In this document: positions 1-11,684 of the stretch, piece by piece
How the letters are laid out: each line of letters opens with the position of its first letter
Position numbering within the stretch: the first letter of the stretch is position 1
Program-made: the position numbers and the translations under genes
Assembly (NCBI GenBank): GCA_025738555.1
Contig: JAOVFP010000020.1
Location: forward strand, 186,001 to 250,000
Direction of reading: 5' to 3'
Origin: Cyathus striatus
Lineage: Eukaryota; Basidiomycota; Agaricomycetes; Agaricales; Nidulariaceae
Length of the DNA: 64,000 nt
The notes under the pieces: model-generated
What the model saw: only the letters and a program-made list of their open reading frames with translations
What the model was told of the DNA's origin: nothing
The model's database searches: none

Positions 1-175
1 ACACCCTGAATGTCCCCCATCATTCTCATTATCATCATTCAATGCGATGGCATGACTCTCTCCATCCTCCTCAACACAAATCCCACTACCACCCTCATCA
101 TTGACACCACCACCACCTTCATCAACCATGCAACTCCTACTCTTGACCACCTTCTGGACACCCTTCCAGCATGGC

Positions 176-959
176 TTAGGTACTTTGAGCACTGTGGCTT
201 GCTGCTGCTTCTTGCTTCTTGCTTAGTTTCATGACTTCAGTGTTGGATATTCCACCCCCCCTTTTATTACACTGTCCACTCCTACTCCTGGCTCCAGTTG
301 CTATCGAATGCAGACATTTCTCTGTGACATCTGTTTGCTTTGACAATTTAGTGGCTGTCTTGGATTTTGGTGCTGCCACATCTGCTTTTTTCAACCTTGG
401 AGCCTGGGCACAAGATGAAGGCTTCTCCCCTTCAGCAACTGGTGGAGCATGAAGAACAGGGGGGGCAATGGTGGTGACTGCATCAGGAGTGGAGGTGGGA
501 GCAGGGGTAAAAGTGGTGGTGGCTGTATCAGGAGTGGTTGGAGCAAGGGGAGCAAGAGTCATGACTGCATCAGAAGCAGAAACAAACACATCCAGTGCAT
601 ACCCTCTCACAACAGGTGAATGTAGTGAGAGTGTCCAGATAGGCGATAGTGTAGCTGGATGCCCCACTGGAGATGACACAGGAATATGGAATTCTTGAGT
701 AGAAAGTTACGATGGTGATGAAATAGAATCTAAATTTCAAATTGATTAGAACCTATACAGAATGAAATGAAAATACTTACTGAGTACATGAAGCCCTTTC
801 TTCCTTTGTTGTTCCAGATACCCAGCTCTTGCAGTAGGAGAGACATTCTCCTTCTTGAGGTAGCAAGGATAGTAGAGTGAAGCAGGAGCTACAGAGGGTG
901 CTGGTGAATGGTGGGTATAGTGCATGTATGGAGCAACTGGAGCATGCTGGGATTGTGAC
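176..959 (-). CDS. Unknown Pro/Thr/Ala-rich protein, last two exons
   Basis: I do not recognise this gene. Two exons can be read on the minus strand: one from the Mutator-like insertion at 959 down to 781, ending at a GTAAGT donor, and a last exon from 693 to a stop at 176, after an acceptor CTCAAG. The protein is rich in Pro, Ser, Thr and Ala in its middle and in Lys/Ser near the end, and it shows no domain or membrane segment I can name. Upstream, across the inserted element, the exon resumes at 4392 behind an acceptor AATATAG, so the 9-bp duplication lies at the very start of this exon. The gene is therefore broken by 3.4 kb of transposon DNA. It could itself belong to an older transposon; codon use is CpG-poor like the surrounding elements. 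Confidence 0.4.
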
Positions 960-1659
960 CAGTCTCCTTCCCAGACCCAATGGGAGGTCTCTCTACTAGA
1001 GTGGTATGCAGTTCTTATTCCGAGTTAAAGGGGAATAGATTAAGTCTTGTGATATATATTTCATGTTCTGTTTTAGGATTGAACATTAATTCAGTGAGAC
1101 CTTCTATAGGGTCTGGCACAAAACATATGCAAATAACATAGCCACCTGATGGCCGTAGCTCTGATTTTCATTCTGAGAATGAAATACAACCCTCATAGTG
1201 ATAAGCCATTCCCCTATCCTGACCCATCCACACCCCGTTTTCAAACCACACACTGTCTATTATAATCGAAAATGTCTCCTAAGTTGTTTAAATAGCAATA
1301 GCAGAATTTAAAACAAGACTCATGCAGAATGGACCTGAAATTCTCTCAGTAAGCACTAGGTTTTACACACTAATCATAATGTTTTCATTTCTTGTGAGAT
1401 GTTGGAGAGTGATTTTTGGAGGGGAATTAAGGGGATATCATGGTGTACACACTTTCAATCCTCTTCATTTATGTTCTAAGGTCAATAAATCATTAGTATA
1501 AACATAATTGCAGTGAAGCATTTGGAGCTCAGAAGTGATTGGTGTATGTGGTGGTCAGCTCAACCCTTATATTTGCATATGTTTTGTGCCAGACCCTATG
1601 GGAGGTCTCACTGAATTAACATTCAACCCTAAAACAGAACATGAGATATATATCATGAG

Positions 1660-3509
1660 TAGGGCTGCCAACCATACTGTAATGGGTTACAGCCATATTT
1701 GAATAACTGTTTACAGTATGGATTTCAGCTGTAACCATACTGTATGATGATTTTTCAGGCCCTCTATGGTATGGGATGGTTGAAAAAACAGCCATATATG
1801 GGTTAATGGGTGGATTGAATAGGTTTGATAGTTTTAAATTATTTTTTGGCAAGTGCTTAGGATCAACACTGCAATGCATATATCTTTGTGTTGCAAGCAG
1901 GCTATCTTGAGCAAAGATAAGCTTTATCCTGTACTTAAAGCAAGTATTAACAATGAATATGCATTACTATCTTGTTAAAAATAGATATTCCATGTGAAGG
2001 CATAAGTACTTGGGACAAGGTGGCATCTTGAAGATCTTGATTCAACTATTCACTTGTAATTGTGCCATACTGGTCACAAGGCTACAGAGTTTAAATTACA
2101 CATCGTCAACATTGGTTGAAATGAGTATTGGATTCACAGATTTAATGTTAACATGCACTTTCTTCAAGACACGACATCCTAGTACCAAGACTATAGAGCA
2201 CTTGTTGTCACATACTATTGTTACCAGCAGTATATCCCAGGCCTGAACCTGTATGTTGTACTCCCTAATGTCAAAAACTACATTAAGTGTGGAGCAGGTT
2301 TGTTTAATCTGATTGTGTTTTAAAACTTGAGGGTGCTTCTCAAGAGTTGGAGTCAAAAGGATCACATTCAGGCATCTATTTCGTGTTAACAGCAAGTAGT
2401 TCCTGCATTCATGATACATGTATCCAACATGCATCTGTGTGCATCTGCAATTTGTGTTTATACTGAGCATTGACAAGTTCTGAACAGGTATCAATTTAAC
2501 AGGGACGACTTACCATTCTGAACACTGCATGCTTGAACTTGGCTCAAACTGGACCAAAGTGCACCTACTTAAGTTATAACTTAAGTAGACTTGTGTTTTT
2601 TTAAGCCTTGCCATTAGAGACTTTATGAACATAAAGAACCACTGGGGGATAAATATCTAATAGAGTAACATTTTCCAAGTCTGTCTCAAGTGCTTGCTGG
2701 GTGTCACCAAGCATCACATTACTACTCTTACATAGTACATCTTGAATTATACCTCAAGCCCAGTTAGTGTGGTTGATTGGTAGTTGATTACAGTCTGGTA
2801 GAAATAATAATGAACTATAAGGAAAGGAAAGGAACAATGAAAATAAGTTTCATCATTATGTCCATGTAGAACATCCCCTTTCAGTTTGTCATGACTTAAC
2901 ACAGTGGCAACATTTGAATACTAAGTAAAAGGCATTAAATATTCTACAGCTTAAGAGTGAGATATCTTATTTTTTATAAAACCTCTACAAAAATATTTTC
3001 TCAAGCAACTGAGCAATGTTGGGTCAAGTTACAATCATTGATGAAAAGAGTTAGTGAGCAAGCAGCTCAGATACATGACAGTAAGTAGTACACTGGTAGT
3101 ACATACACACCATTTAATAGCTACACTGCACAAATTTGAAGACAAGAAATGGATTTAACCCCAAAGACTTGGAGGTGTATGGGACTTGTACAGGACTCAA
3201 ACAGGACTTTCTTTGTTGTAGAGAAACTTCCTGTGTGATGCACCAATGAGCTGCATGCCAGCTGCCACTCACATCTCAATTGCATCTGATGAAACCAAGG
3301 CCAATCAGAATGGCCATAGAGTCAATCATGTGACTGTTTTCATAAACCATAAAGACAGCCATAAATAGTTGTATGGGATGGGTAGTGACGGTTGAAAGCT
3401 GTACCATACCCATACTGTATTGAGCTTCTCTCTGATCACATATGGTACAGTATTTTTAACAACCATAACCGTACTGTAGCTGTTTTGTACAGTTATGGTT
3501 GGCAGCCCT
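1660..3509. mobile_element. Non-autonomous hAT-like element nested in the foldback element
   Basis: The ends are inverted copies starting TAGGGCTGCCAACCATA, followed inside by scattered copies of CATACTGTA in both orientations, the subterminal repeats usual for hAT elements. The flanks are ATCATGAG (1652-1659) and ATCACAAG (3510-3517): an 8-bp duplication in which TG faces CA, as two decay products of one CpG. The insertion falls inside the right inverted repeat of the Mutator-like element and so is younger than it. The 1.85 kb interior has only short open frames and no transposase motif. Confidence 0.8.
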
Positions 3510-3542
3510 AATCACAAGACTTAATCTATTCCCCTTTAACTC

Positions 3543-4317
3543 TGTTACATACTGATTCTCTTCCTACTGAGAAGTGGATGCGAAGATGCCTGGAGGGCAC
3601 AGGAGAACTGTAATGGAAACCTGAAGTGAATATGGGTGCAGAACATAGAGCAGGAGTGCAGGAAAGAACCATGGCTTCAGCTTATGTGCTGTGCCACCTG
3701 GATATTCCCAGGGAATGGTTCATATTTCACAGAAGACAATATACAATGAAAGTGAACATTCCAGAGTATGTGAAGAGGTTTTGCCACTACACTAGGCAGC
3801 AGGAGAGAAACCTGAAGGAAAACCCAGAGTGGGTTTCAGAACTTAAGTGTAGGAAGAAGTGTACAGAGTTGATACAAATACTAAGGACTACTAGTACATC
3901 TGGAAGACTATATATACTAAGTAGGAACCTATAGGTATGAATGTGGAAGTATAATACTAAGAACACATCAAGGGAGTAAGTAGGAGATGAAGTCTGGGCA
4001 AAGCAGAGTAGGGGTGCAAATAATGCACTCAGAATGAAGAATAAAGAACTAAACTACAAAGGCCATAATGAAATGTACAAGTAAGAATGGAAGAGAGGAG
4101 TAATAGAATAATGACATGGTGAGGCTGTCATAGGAGAAACTATGTATTCAGGATACCTGATAGAAAACCTGATAGGTTCCAGGTACATTCTCGGGTGGGA
4201 ACATTGGGAAGTGTAAACCCATAGTGGGTATGTTCTGGGAATGGACCGGGTGTGTTGGAAGGTCATGTGGGAACCTTCAGTAATGTCAGCATGATGTATC
4301 TGGACATGGATGTAACA
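3543..4317. repeat. Solo LTR, 775 bp, 5-bp target duplication
   Basis: The segment begins TGTTACAT and ends ATGTAACA, an inverted terminal 8-mer with the TG...CA ends of LTRs. AACTC flanks both sides (3538-3542, 4318-4322). It interrupts the right inverted repeat of the Mutator-like element; removing it with one AACTC joins the repeat cleanly. A short stretch about 130 bp from its start (GCTTCAGCTTATGTGCTG) recurs at the same relative place in the solo LTR at 6006-6655, so the two belong to one diverged family. No internal retroelement genes are present, as expected after LTR-LTR recombination. Confidence 0.85.
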
Positions 4318-4393
4318 AACTCAGAATAAGAACTGCCTACTGCTCTAGTAGAGAGACCTCCCATTGGGTCTGGGAAGGAGACTGGATTGTGAC

Positions 4394-5076
4394 TATATTA
4401 ATCCTGGTGACAGCAGTGAACATTCAAAATCCAGGGGTGACATTGGTGGCAAGGATATAAGTCCCCTTGCTCTCCCCCACCTGGGACATCACATGGCATC
4501 TGACACAGGCAATAACTCTAACTGGAGAGGCCTCTACATTGTGTGTATGTGCTTACATGCCACTGCTGAGATGTGTACAGAAGGATGCCATGGTCATTGA
4601 GACATAGACAGTGCAGTGGCTTGGCAGTGGCAGGTGTAGGCAAAAGTATGAACCAGGAACAGAGCACCAATAATGTATGTAAATTAATAAGGAGGTATTC
4701 ATGTATTCTCCTTGGAATTCAACAATATCCCCTTCTAAACATCGAGAGCATCATCAGCAAACACAGATTTTGTCTCATAGTAGCTATAGTATGTACACTA
4801 AATCCCATAGTAATCCATAGCAAACTATAGTGATTGGAATAGCTGATGTCATGCTATAGTGCAGTATAGTGCTCACTAATATGATTGATTTACTATACAA
4901 TACCCTGTAGGATGGCTGGTGTGCTAGCCACTGCTAGGTACAATCCTATAGCCATCAGACTTTCTGTATACACCTACATTACTTATCTAGTTGTAGCATA
5001 GCATTTAATAACATTCTTAATCATGTAGTTGTTCATCAGTTCCTTCTGTTTGCATTTGGTTCACATGTGATGTGTG
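4394..5076. other. No gene seen; CTATAG-rich stretch
   Basis: This is the sequence upstream of the broken minus-strand gene. I see no convincing exon beyond the acceptor at 4393-4399. Between about 4780 and 4960 the words CTATAG, CATAG and TATAGT recur many times in both orientations, which resembles the subterminal repeat zone of a DNA transposon, but I could not find its ends. Confidence 0.3.
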
Positions 5077-5394
5077 GCAAACTGAGGACTTTATGCTCAC
5101 CCCCTGTTACATGTGGAATACATGTGAATTCCACTTGTTCATGTGTACTTCACATGTACTTCATATGTACTACACTCCACCTCAAATGTATTCAAATCAG
5201 CAAATTTTGTACACATGAAGTACACATGTAGTGCACATGTAGGGGTGAAATATCAAAATTCCACATGGAATTGCAAAGTGAAGTTCACAAGGAATACACA
5301 TGAACTAGTTACACTTGTACACTACACATTGTAGTTACTTATAATACACTTACTCACCACTACCACAACAAAAATGAGTGTTTTAGCATAATGA

Positions 5395-5690
5395 CACAAA
5401 GGATTGTCACAATGTCACACTTGTAGTTATGACACTTTTCCCACAGTCATCACATTGTCACACTTGTCTCACCATGTCACAGTTGTCACACACTGTGACA
5501 GGGGACAAATGTGATAGCTACAATAAGTGTGACAACTGTGACAACTGCAACATGGTGGGATGACTGTGATATGGCAGGACATGTGTGACACTGTGCATCA
5601 AGCATGACACCGTGCATCAAGTGTGACACCATGCATCAAGCATGACAAGTGTGATAATATGTGATACTTGTAGAATTATATTAGCTATTC
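5395..5690. repeat. TGTCACA/TGTGACA-rich inverted patch
   Basis: More than fifteen copies of TGTCACA, TGACAC or their complements are packed in about 300 bp. The left half mostly reads TGTCACA and the right half mostly TGTGACA, so the patch can fold on itself. Near 5585-5645 a 20-bp unit containing GCATCAAG is repeated three times. It may be a decayed foldback element or the expanded binding zone of the enclosing hAT-like element. Confidence 0.55.
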
Positions 5691-5959
5691 AAATGTCACA
5701 ATAATTATCATTCCATGCCGCCTCCACATATGCTTTTAGATAGTTTACTATACCTTTTATGTATTCTACAGACAATGTGCTCCGCTTTCTATGTATTTAA
5801 GTAGTATACTATGTACTGTATTTACTTATCCATTTGCCTCTTGCTTCCCTCCCTCTGCATGCTATGAGGCCAAATGTAACGTCGTCGTCGTCGATGTGTC
5901 GTTTATTTCAACAATACTAATACTGTGGGACAAGTGTGACAACTGCAATAACTTCAAGA

Positions 5960-6893
5960 ATGGCAGGAAATGATATACATGGAGGGTGGGAACAGAGGGG
6001 AATGATGTCACAACCGTGCCCCTAGCCTGACTTGGCAGCGGAGTATGAGAGGGTGACTGTGGAGAAATGAGGGGTGAGTAATAGACGAAGGCGGAGAATG
6101 ACAACTCAGGGGGTAGGACTTCGGCTTCAGCTTATGTGCTGCGCCCCTGGGATTCCCAGTCCTGGATTTCAGAGTAAGGGCAAGCCCTTCAGAGAAGACG
6201 AGAGGTGTAACTCAAGTCAGATGAAAGGGTGAGGACGTAGTTCAATACGAAACTAAAGACTAAAGTACAAATCGAGTACTACTTAAATACTAGAGACTCA
6301 GAGTAAGTAAAGGCTGCTGGCCAAGGCCAGCAGAGAAGTATGGTCAGGGTAGGCGTACGTAGAATGAAGACTATAACTAATTAAACATAATAAAACACAT
6401 TGGAGAAGTGAGCATGTATGGCGGTGTAAAGTAAAACTGATAGTGGCGTACTTAAGAATGATAAGTGACTCACTATGATATGTATACTACATTACTGAGG
6501 GGATAGCTCAGTAGAACGGAAGAAAGGAAACAAGAGTAATCTATGTACAGTAATCAATAAGTAATATTAAGAATGTAATCAAAGTCCAGAGTAAACAAAG
6601 GGAAAGGCAGAGTAAGAGCATAGGGGTCCGGAGGTAGGTGATATGGGATATGACAAATGACACATATGAAGGGTGGGAATAGCAAGAAACAATATGCATG
6701 GAGGGCAGGACCAGGGAGGAACAATGCCTGTGGAGGGCAGAAACAGGGAGAAACAACACACATGGAGAGTGGGAATAGCAAGAATAACATGCATGGAGGG
6801 TGGGAACAGGGGGGAATAATGTGCATGGAGAGTGGGAAAGGTGGGAAACAACAAGCATGGAGGGTGGGTATGGCAGGACAACAAGCACTCCAT
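5960..6893. repeat. Minisatellite, about 32-bp unit, interrupted
   Basis: The unit is close to GCATGGAGGGTGGGAACAGG plus a variable GGGAATAA tail. One copy lies at 5968-6005, then a solo LTR intervenes, and about seven further degenerate copies run 6656-6893. The minus-strand translations give overlapping Pro/Cys/His/Leu-rich frames (6541-6958) that are only translations of the repeat, not genes. Confidence 0.75.
6006..6655. repeat. Solo LTR, 650 bp, inside the minisatellite
   Basis: The ends are TGTCA and TGACA, perfectly inverted, and AATGA is duplicated on both sides (6001-6005, 6656-6660). It shares the word GGCTTCAGCTTATGTGCTG near its start with the solo LTR at 3543-4317. Unlike its surroundings it retains a fair number of CpG sites (for example near 6345-6360 and 6420-6455), which fits a more recent insertion. 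Confidence 0.8.
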
Positions 6894-7147
6894 GTGTAGT
6901 CCACATGGAATCCACTTAGAAAAGTACACATGAAGTACATCTTAAGTACACCTTTCAACTGTTATTTTCATCAAGTTATAAGAAAGGTGGAATCCATGTG
7001 TACTCCACATGGTTCCATGTGAATTACACATGGAAAATGTGTACTTTTTTCCAGATATGTGGATTCCATGTGGACTTCACATGGAAATGTGTACTACATG
7101 TGGAGTACACATGTATAGGTGGGTGTGCAGAAAGTACTGGGCAAACC

Positions 7148-8130
7148 CTGCCACCAACCCTTTGTCCTAGCACCTAACTTAAATGTTGAAGCTGCCTGAA
7201 ACACTGGCACTTGATCTTCCCCTCTTCCACCTTGCTATGAAAGTCTCTGTCTCACCCCAAAGGCCTCTGTTGCTGGCACTTTATTCTCCCCTCTTCCACC
7301 TTCCTCTGAATGTCCTTGCCCCAAAGGCCTCTGTTTTGCCTAAGGATGTGCATGGGTATACCCAACTCATATGGGTCACAGGTAAGGGTGTTAGTTGTTG
7401 AGATTATCTTATCTTGACAAAGCGGATCTTATCTTATCATGGAACTCCGTAGCACATACTAAAACCTTCTAGTATGTTTATTCTTAGATAGTAGTAATTA
7501 TAGTAGCACTATATATGGTACTGCTGTACTCAACAGCATAACAGCTTAACAGCTCCTTTTACTAGGCAATTGCACAGGTAACCCATGGGTATCTGGACCT
7601 TGACCTGTACCCATACCCATGCTAACCTGTACCCTTTCCAATGGGTATGGGTTCATGTGGGTACTGTGGGTAGCAGGTAACCCATGGGGTTTTCACAGGT
7701 TTTGTTGTTCTGTGTATATTATACCATTTTTAATTGAAGATATTGAAAAGACATAAGTATGAAGTGTTATATTTAAAAGCAGAGTTAGACAATTAGACTG
7801 CATATACTAGTGCTACATCCATGCTGAAATACAAAAGGAACAAGCTTGAATTAGAAAGGGAATACTAATTTATGTGTTCATGAGAAGATAAATAGTAGAT
7901 CACTTATAGAAGAGGAAGCAGACCACTAAAAAATATGTTTGTAGAGATGTTCTGATCATGTAGTATTGGATTATTAGTGGCTATAAAACCAAAAGGAATT
8001 ACAGCAAATTGAGGGAATGAGAGGTAACTTATGTGTACTGGAGAAGACACAGAATATATCCCTTATATAATAGGAACCAGATCACCTAAAAATATGTATA
8101 TACTGTCATTATAATTGTATGACAATAGGC
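7148..8130. other. Repeat-rich stretch, no gene
   Basis: Two tandem copies of an approximately 75-bp unit (CCCCTCTTCCACCTT ... AAAGGCCTCTGTT) occupy about 7205-7335. From 7345 to 7690 the words ACCCATGGGT, CCCATACCCAT and ACAGGTAACCCATG recur in both orientations, like hAT subterminal repeats. Between 7855 and 8110 two diverged copies of an approximately 80-140-bp unit ending in ACCTAAAAATATG / ACTAAAAAATATG stand side by side. This region replaces the expected 3' half of the broken hAT transposase that lies to its right, so it may hold a further insertion whose ends I cannot place. Confidence 0.4.
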
Positions 8131-8678
8131 TATTCATATCTATAATATCAACATGATACTCAAGTTTCCCATCAGTGTCACAAAGAAGGAAATGTGCAGT
8201 AATGGCCATAAATGAGCATAGGTTCAGATCACTCCATAAGTCAGTGGTGAATGATATGTGCCCAAGTGCATTCTGCAAACAAATTAAAATGATATTCACA
8301 TAAGTATTCAATGAAGTTATATGTACTCACCTTCATGTCACTTTGAAGCACTGTGAACATCTTCTTGTGCTTGAGAAGAATATCTTGTGTCAATTTCATG
8401 TGATGAGGCAACTGCTCATCTGTAAGGTCTTCCCCAGCAAGATAGATAAGCAAGTCATGGAATTCTTGACAATCAAGAACATTCATTGACTATGAGACAA
8501 TCAAATCAGAAAATATTCAACTGTAATTGAGAGGTATGTCTTATCTGATCATCAACTACAATCCAGTGCATGAGCAAATGGTAAAAATGCTCATGTGAAA
8601 ACATGCCACCCTCCCAACTTGACATTATTTCTTTCCCCTTTCCTTTCTCTTTCACCCCCTTTAATCCCAACTCTGCTA
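8131..8678 (-). pseudogene. hAT transposase (host copy), middle exons, truncated
   Basis: This is the downstream part of a hAT-family transposase gene that runs on the minus strand from 33653 to here and is broken by three other transposons. Exons read 8678-8553, 8489-8331 and 8272-8131. The first ends with the family motif W-V-V-V-D-D-Q (here WIVVDDQ); the next continues into a region matching the RNase H-like fold entry; the third carries the conserved GHISFTTDLWSD block, with the catalytic-core Asp, followed by FMAITAHF. The donor after WIVVDDQ reads ATAAGA rather than GTAAGA, a G-to-A change. The protein is lost after HVDIID, so the C-terminal dimerisation domain is missing. Introns are of 50-65 nt. 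The upstream neighbour at 8679 is the pogo-like element. Confidence 0.7.
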
Positions 8679-11600
8679 CAGTTACTTACCAGTCAATGGG
8701 ACACCACCACTCAATGGGACAAACTTCATTTACTCAACAATTTCTCGCCATTATGTTCCATTTTTTTTTTGGAATCCAGTAGACCTTATATACCACTACA
8801 TATCTCTGTTATAATTTTACTACTATGCCAAAAGTCTGTTCATAAATCAGTTACAAAGGACTTAAAAAATGGGTTATATTTTCCTGACACAAGACCATGC
8901 TTGAAATATGAATGGGAAAGACAATAGAATGTTTTATAACATTAATATAAATATAATAGGATACATATGGGCAATGCAAAATGCTAGAAAAAGAAGGAAT
9001 GCGAGGTTGAAGAGTAGAGAACAGGGGAGATAAGGCATGCCCTGTCACATCATGCTGGATTACCATATTTGGATTAAGTCTGATGCAAATCAACCACCAC
9101 TCAACACTAACCGATGCATACGACTAACTGACGTGTTAGTGAATTCTTAACATCATCAACGAGCTTTACACTTTACAATCCACATCACCTTATAGTGACA
9201 ACATGCCTAAATCTTCCACTTCAAAAGAAGCTAAAAGGCAACACTATCTCAAGCTCGTAGATGAATACACTGATAAAGCAGTGGAATTATATGAAAGTGA
9301 GCATGATGATCAAACAGGAAAAAAAGCAAAGGGATTGTGGGCCTGCTATGAAGACATAATGGAGCTCTGTTGGAAGGAAGAAGGAGTTCATATTAAGCTT
9401 ACCAGATCTTCAGTTCACCACTGCCTTAATGGTATTAAAAGTAGGACATGCAGTAATGCAGAGAAGTCACTGCTTACTGATGGAGAAGCCAATGCATTGA
9501 TCAGGGAAGCAATCACAAATGCAGCTGAAGGATTCCCTCTCAGTAAACGACAGCTTGAAGAACACGCAAACAAGATACTGATGGCATGATGTGGTCCAGA
9601 ATTCCAAGGGGTAGGCAAACACTGGGTTGAGTGCTTTCTTGAAAAGCATCAGGATTGTCTTAAACTGTGTTGGACACATCCACTTGAAGAACAGCGTACA
9701 CGTGCAGCAAATCCATACATGAAGGAAGCATTCTTTAAACTTGCCACAGAGTTAATTGAAGGCAAGGATGGGGCAGATCCAATTCCACCTGAGCTCATTT
9801 ATGGCATTGATGAGACTGGTATTCAACTTGGAATTGGTCAGAAAGTTCATGTTGTAGGAAATGCTGGGAACAAAGTACAACATCAGACATGCAGTGGGGA
9901 CAGAGAGAACATCACTGTGATTGTAACCATATGCGCTAATGGAACATCATTATCTCCAGCCATTATTTACAAAGGAGAAGGGTATCAGGCATCCTGGAAA
10001 CAAGATAATCCTTTAAATGCATCGTAAGTGCATAATTTCTAGTTCAATTTGTAATGACTTACAGTTGAGCACAATTTAGACTTGGATATTCAAAGAAAGG
10101 CTACACAGATGGAGAGATTGGTGTTGAGTGGATCAAAGACTTTGAACAGAAAACACATGAAAAGGCCAATGGATGCTGGCGATTGCTCCTTGTTGATGGA
10201 CATAACAGTCATTACATGTGCAGTTTCCTTGACTATGCTCACAAGAACAAGATTCACATACTGTGTTATCCATCACACTCGACACATATTTACCAGGGAC
10301 TTGATGTGGTAATATTCAGTGTTTTGAAGCACACCTGGACACGACATCGAGATAACTATGAAAACACAAGCCAGCAGAAGGTTAAAAAGCAGACCTTCTT
10401 GAGTGTTTATGCTGGTGCTCACCTTGATGCCTTAACCAAATCAAATATAAAAGCAGCCTTCAGAAAGACTGGCATAGTTCCTTTAAATTCTGATGCTATT
10501 ACTGAAGACATGCTGGCACCAAGTCGACGAACTTCCACACAAATGACATTTCCAGTCACTCCAGAGACACCTGTCCATATAATGTCAGACATGATCCACC
10601 ATTACATTAGCCAGCAGGCTGCAGATGAGGATGGGGACTTGTCAATGGATGAAGGTTACGATTCAGTTCTCATGACACCTATGTGACATGCTGTTAAAGA
10701 GCTTGAAAACTCTTCTTTATCTTCTCTGGTTTCCGTGAATACACCAAAATCAACCAATTTGGTACCGCATTTTAAACCACATACCATATCGCCATTCTGA
10801 AATCGACACTCAGCCCTGCTTGACAGAATACCACAGACAGATTTTGAATGTGAGTTACAGGAAGCCCTCTGAGAGAGCAAGTACTGAGACAGGAAGAGGA
10901 AAGAGGCTATGGTTGAAACATTTGCAACATCAGTATTGCAAAATATGTATGTGAAAGATGTGAAGACACACCTTGAGCACCATGAAAAACAATCCCAGAA
11001 AAAGAAGAGCAAAAACCAAATTTTTGGTGATGGCATGCCCAAACTAATGACAGGGGATGACTTCTTTAATACCATGGTGGAGTCTGAGAAAGAGAGAGAG
11101 AAGGATAAGCATGAGAAGGATGAAAGGAGGATTATTAACACAAACCATACAGAAGTTTTGAAGGAGTGGAAGAAAGAAGAGAATGTGTGACTGGCAAGAA
11201 ACCATGCAGTCCGAGAAACTTATCAGAAAGCCATTAAAGAATGGAAGGAGGAGGACAGCTCTGCTCGTATGGAGGGAAGAAGACCAAGATGGGAAAAGCC
11301 AAAGCAGGGGAAAATTGAGTCGTTTGTTCCTAGACCAAAGAAACCTACAGCAGCTCAAGAGAATGGGGTTGATGATGAAGATGAATATATGGATGAAGAT
11401 GATTAGCGGCAGTATGCTGGTTTGATTACATAATTCCTGTTGCCTAATTTAGTACATTGTACATGTGATGTGACTGTCCCATTGAGTGGGAACGATCTGA
11501 TAACAGGTTTTTTATAGATGGTTGAATTTCTCAACAGCCTCTTAAGATATCGAGTTATGCCGCTGTCATATTATAGATATAACTGTTATACATATTTTTG

Positions 11601-11684
11601 TGCAGACAGAATTTCCATAAAATAAACCTAATTTCTTTAAATACACTCAGAGTTTTCAGTGTCCCATTGATCGGCAAGCGACTG
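8679..11684 (+). mobile_element. Pogo/Tc1-mariner-like DNA transposon, TA target site
   Basis: The left end reads CAGTTACTTACCAGTCAATG and the right end, on the other strand, CAGTCGCTTGCCGATCAATG; both continue GGGACAC. TA is duplicated at 8677-8678 and 11685-11686. A second pair of inverted words, CACTCAATGGGACA, lies inside each end (8708 and around 11475). The element is 3006 bp and encodes one decayed transposase on the plus strand. It sits in an exon of the minus-strand hAT transposase gene, whose frame continues across it. Confidence 0.88.
9203..11405 (+). pseudogene. Pogo-type DDE transposase, decayed
   Basis: The reading frame starts at the ATG at 9203. The first 130 residues form a helix-turn-helix/CENP-B-like DNA-binding region. 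A TGA at 9587 interrupts it (probably a former CGA or TGG codon). The catalytic core follows: first Asp in YGIDETGIQLG (about 9803), an intron from the GTAAGT at 10025 to an acceptor near 10080, second Asp in LLVDGHNSHY (about 10187), and third in the PSHSTHIYQGLD block (about 10270-10310). The frame stops at 10684. A Lys/Glu-rich coiled C-terminal tail, typical of fungal pogo transposases, continues in broken frames from about 10910 to 11405. All three acidic residues are present, but stops and frame breaks make it inactive as it stands. Confidence 0.8.

Larger units (their letters stand above)
960..4384. mobile_element. Mutator-like foldback element with 9-bp target duplication
   Basis: Both ends start CAGTCTCCTTCCCAG. 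The left inverted repeat runs 960 to about 1138. Its right partner is split into three pieces read backwards: 4384-4323, 3542-3510 and 1659-1568. The nine bases GATTGTGAC flank the element on both sides (951-959 and 4385-4393), the size expected of Mutator-like elements. The two gaps in the right repeat are exactly filled by a hAT-like element and a solo LTR described separately, so the original element was only about 0.8 kb with repeats of about 180 bp and a 430-bp core (1139-1567). It has no transposase and was presumably mobilised in trans. The arms differ by TG/CA and CG/TG changes, a sign of cytosine methylation decay. Confidence 0.85.
5085..7139. mobile_element. Non-autonomous hAT-like element with ACATG-rich ends
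   Basis: The outer ends are imperfect inverted repeats (GAGGACTTTATGC on the left; the right end reads CAGTACTTTCTGC on the other strand). They are flanked by GGCAAACT (5077-5084) and GGCAAACC (7140-7147), an 8-bp duplication with one transition. Inside each end lie dense palindromic words such as ACATGTG, CCATGTG and TCCACATG (about 5108-5340 and 6885-7115), matching the subterminal transposase-binding repeats of hAT elements. There is no transposase. The interior holds a TGTCACA-rich patch and a minisatellite, the latter split by a solo LTR. Confidence 0.6.

Noticed and set aside
6495..6520. tRNA/SINE-like A box (GGGGATAGCTCAGTAGAACGG)
   Set aside because: No matching B box, acceptor stem or anticodon arm follows; it lies within the solo LTR.
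6541..6958. Three overlapping minus-strand frames rich in Pro, Cys, His and Leu
   Set aside because: They are the three translations of a 32-bp minisatellite; unit length not divisible by three lets all frames stay open.
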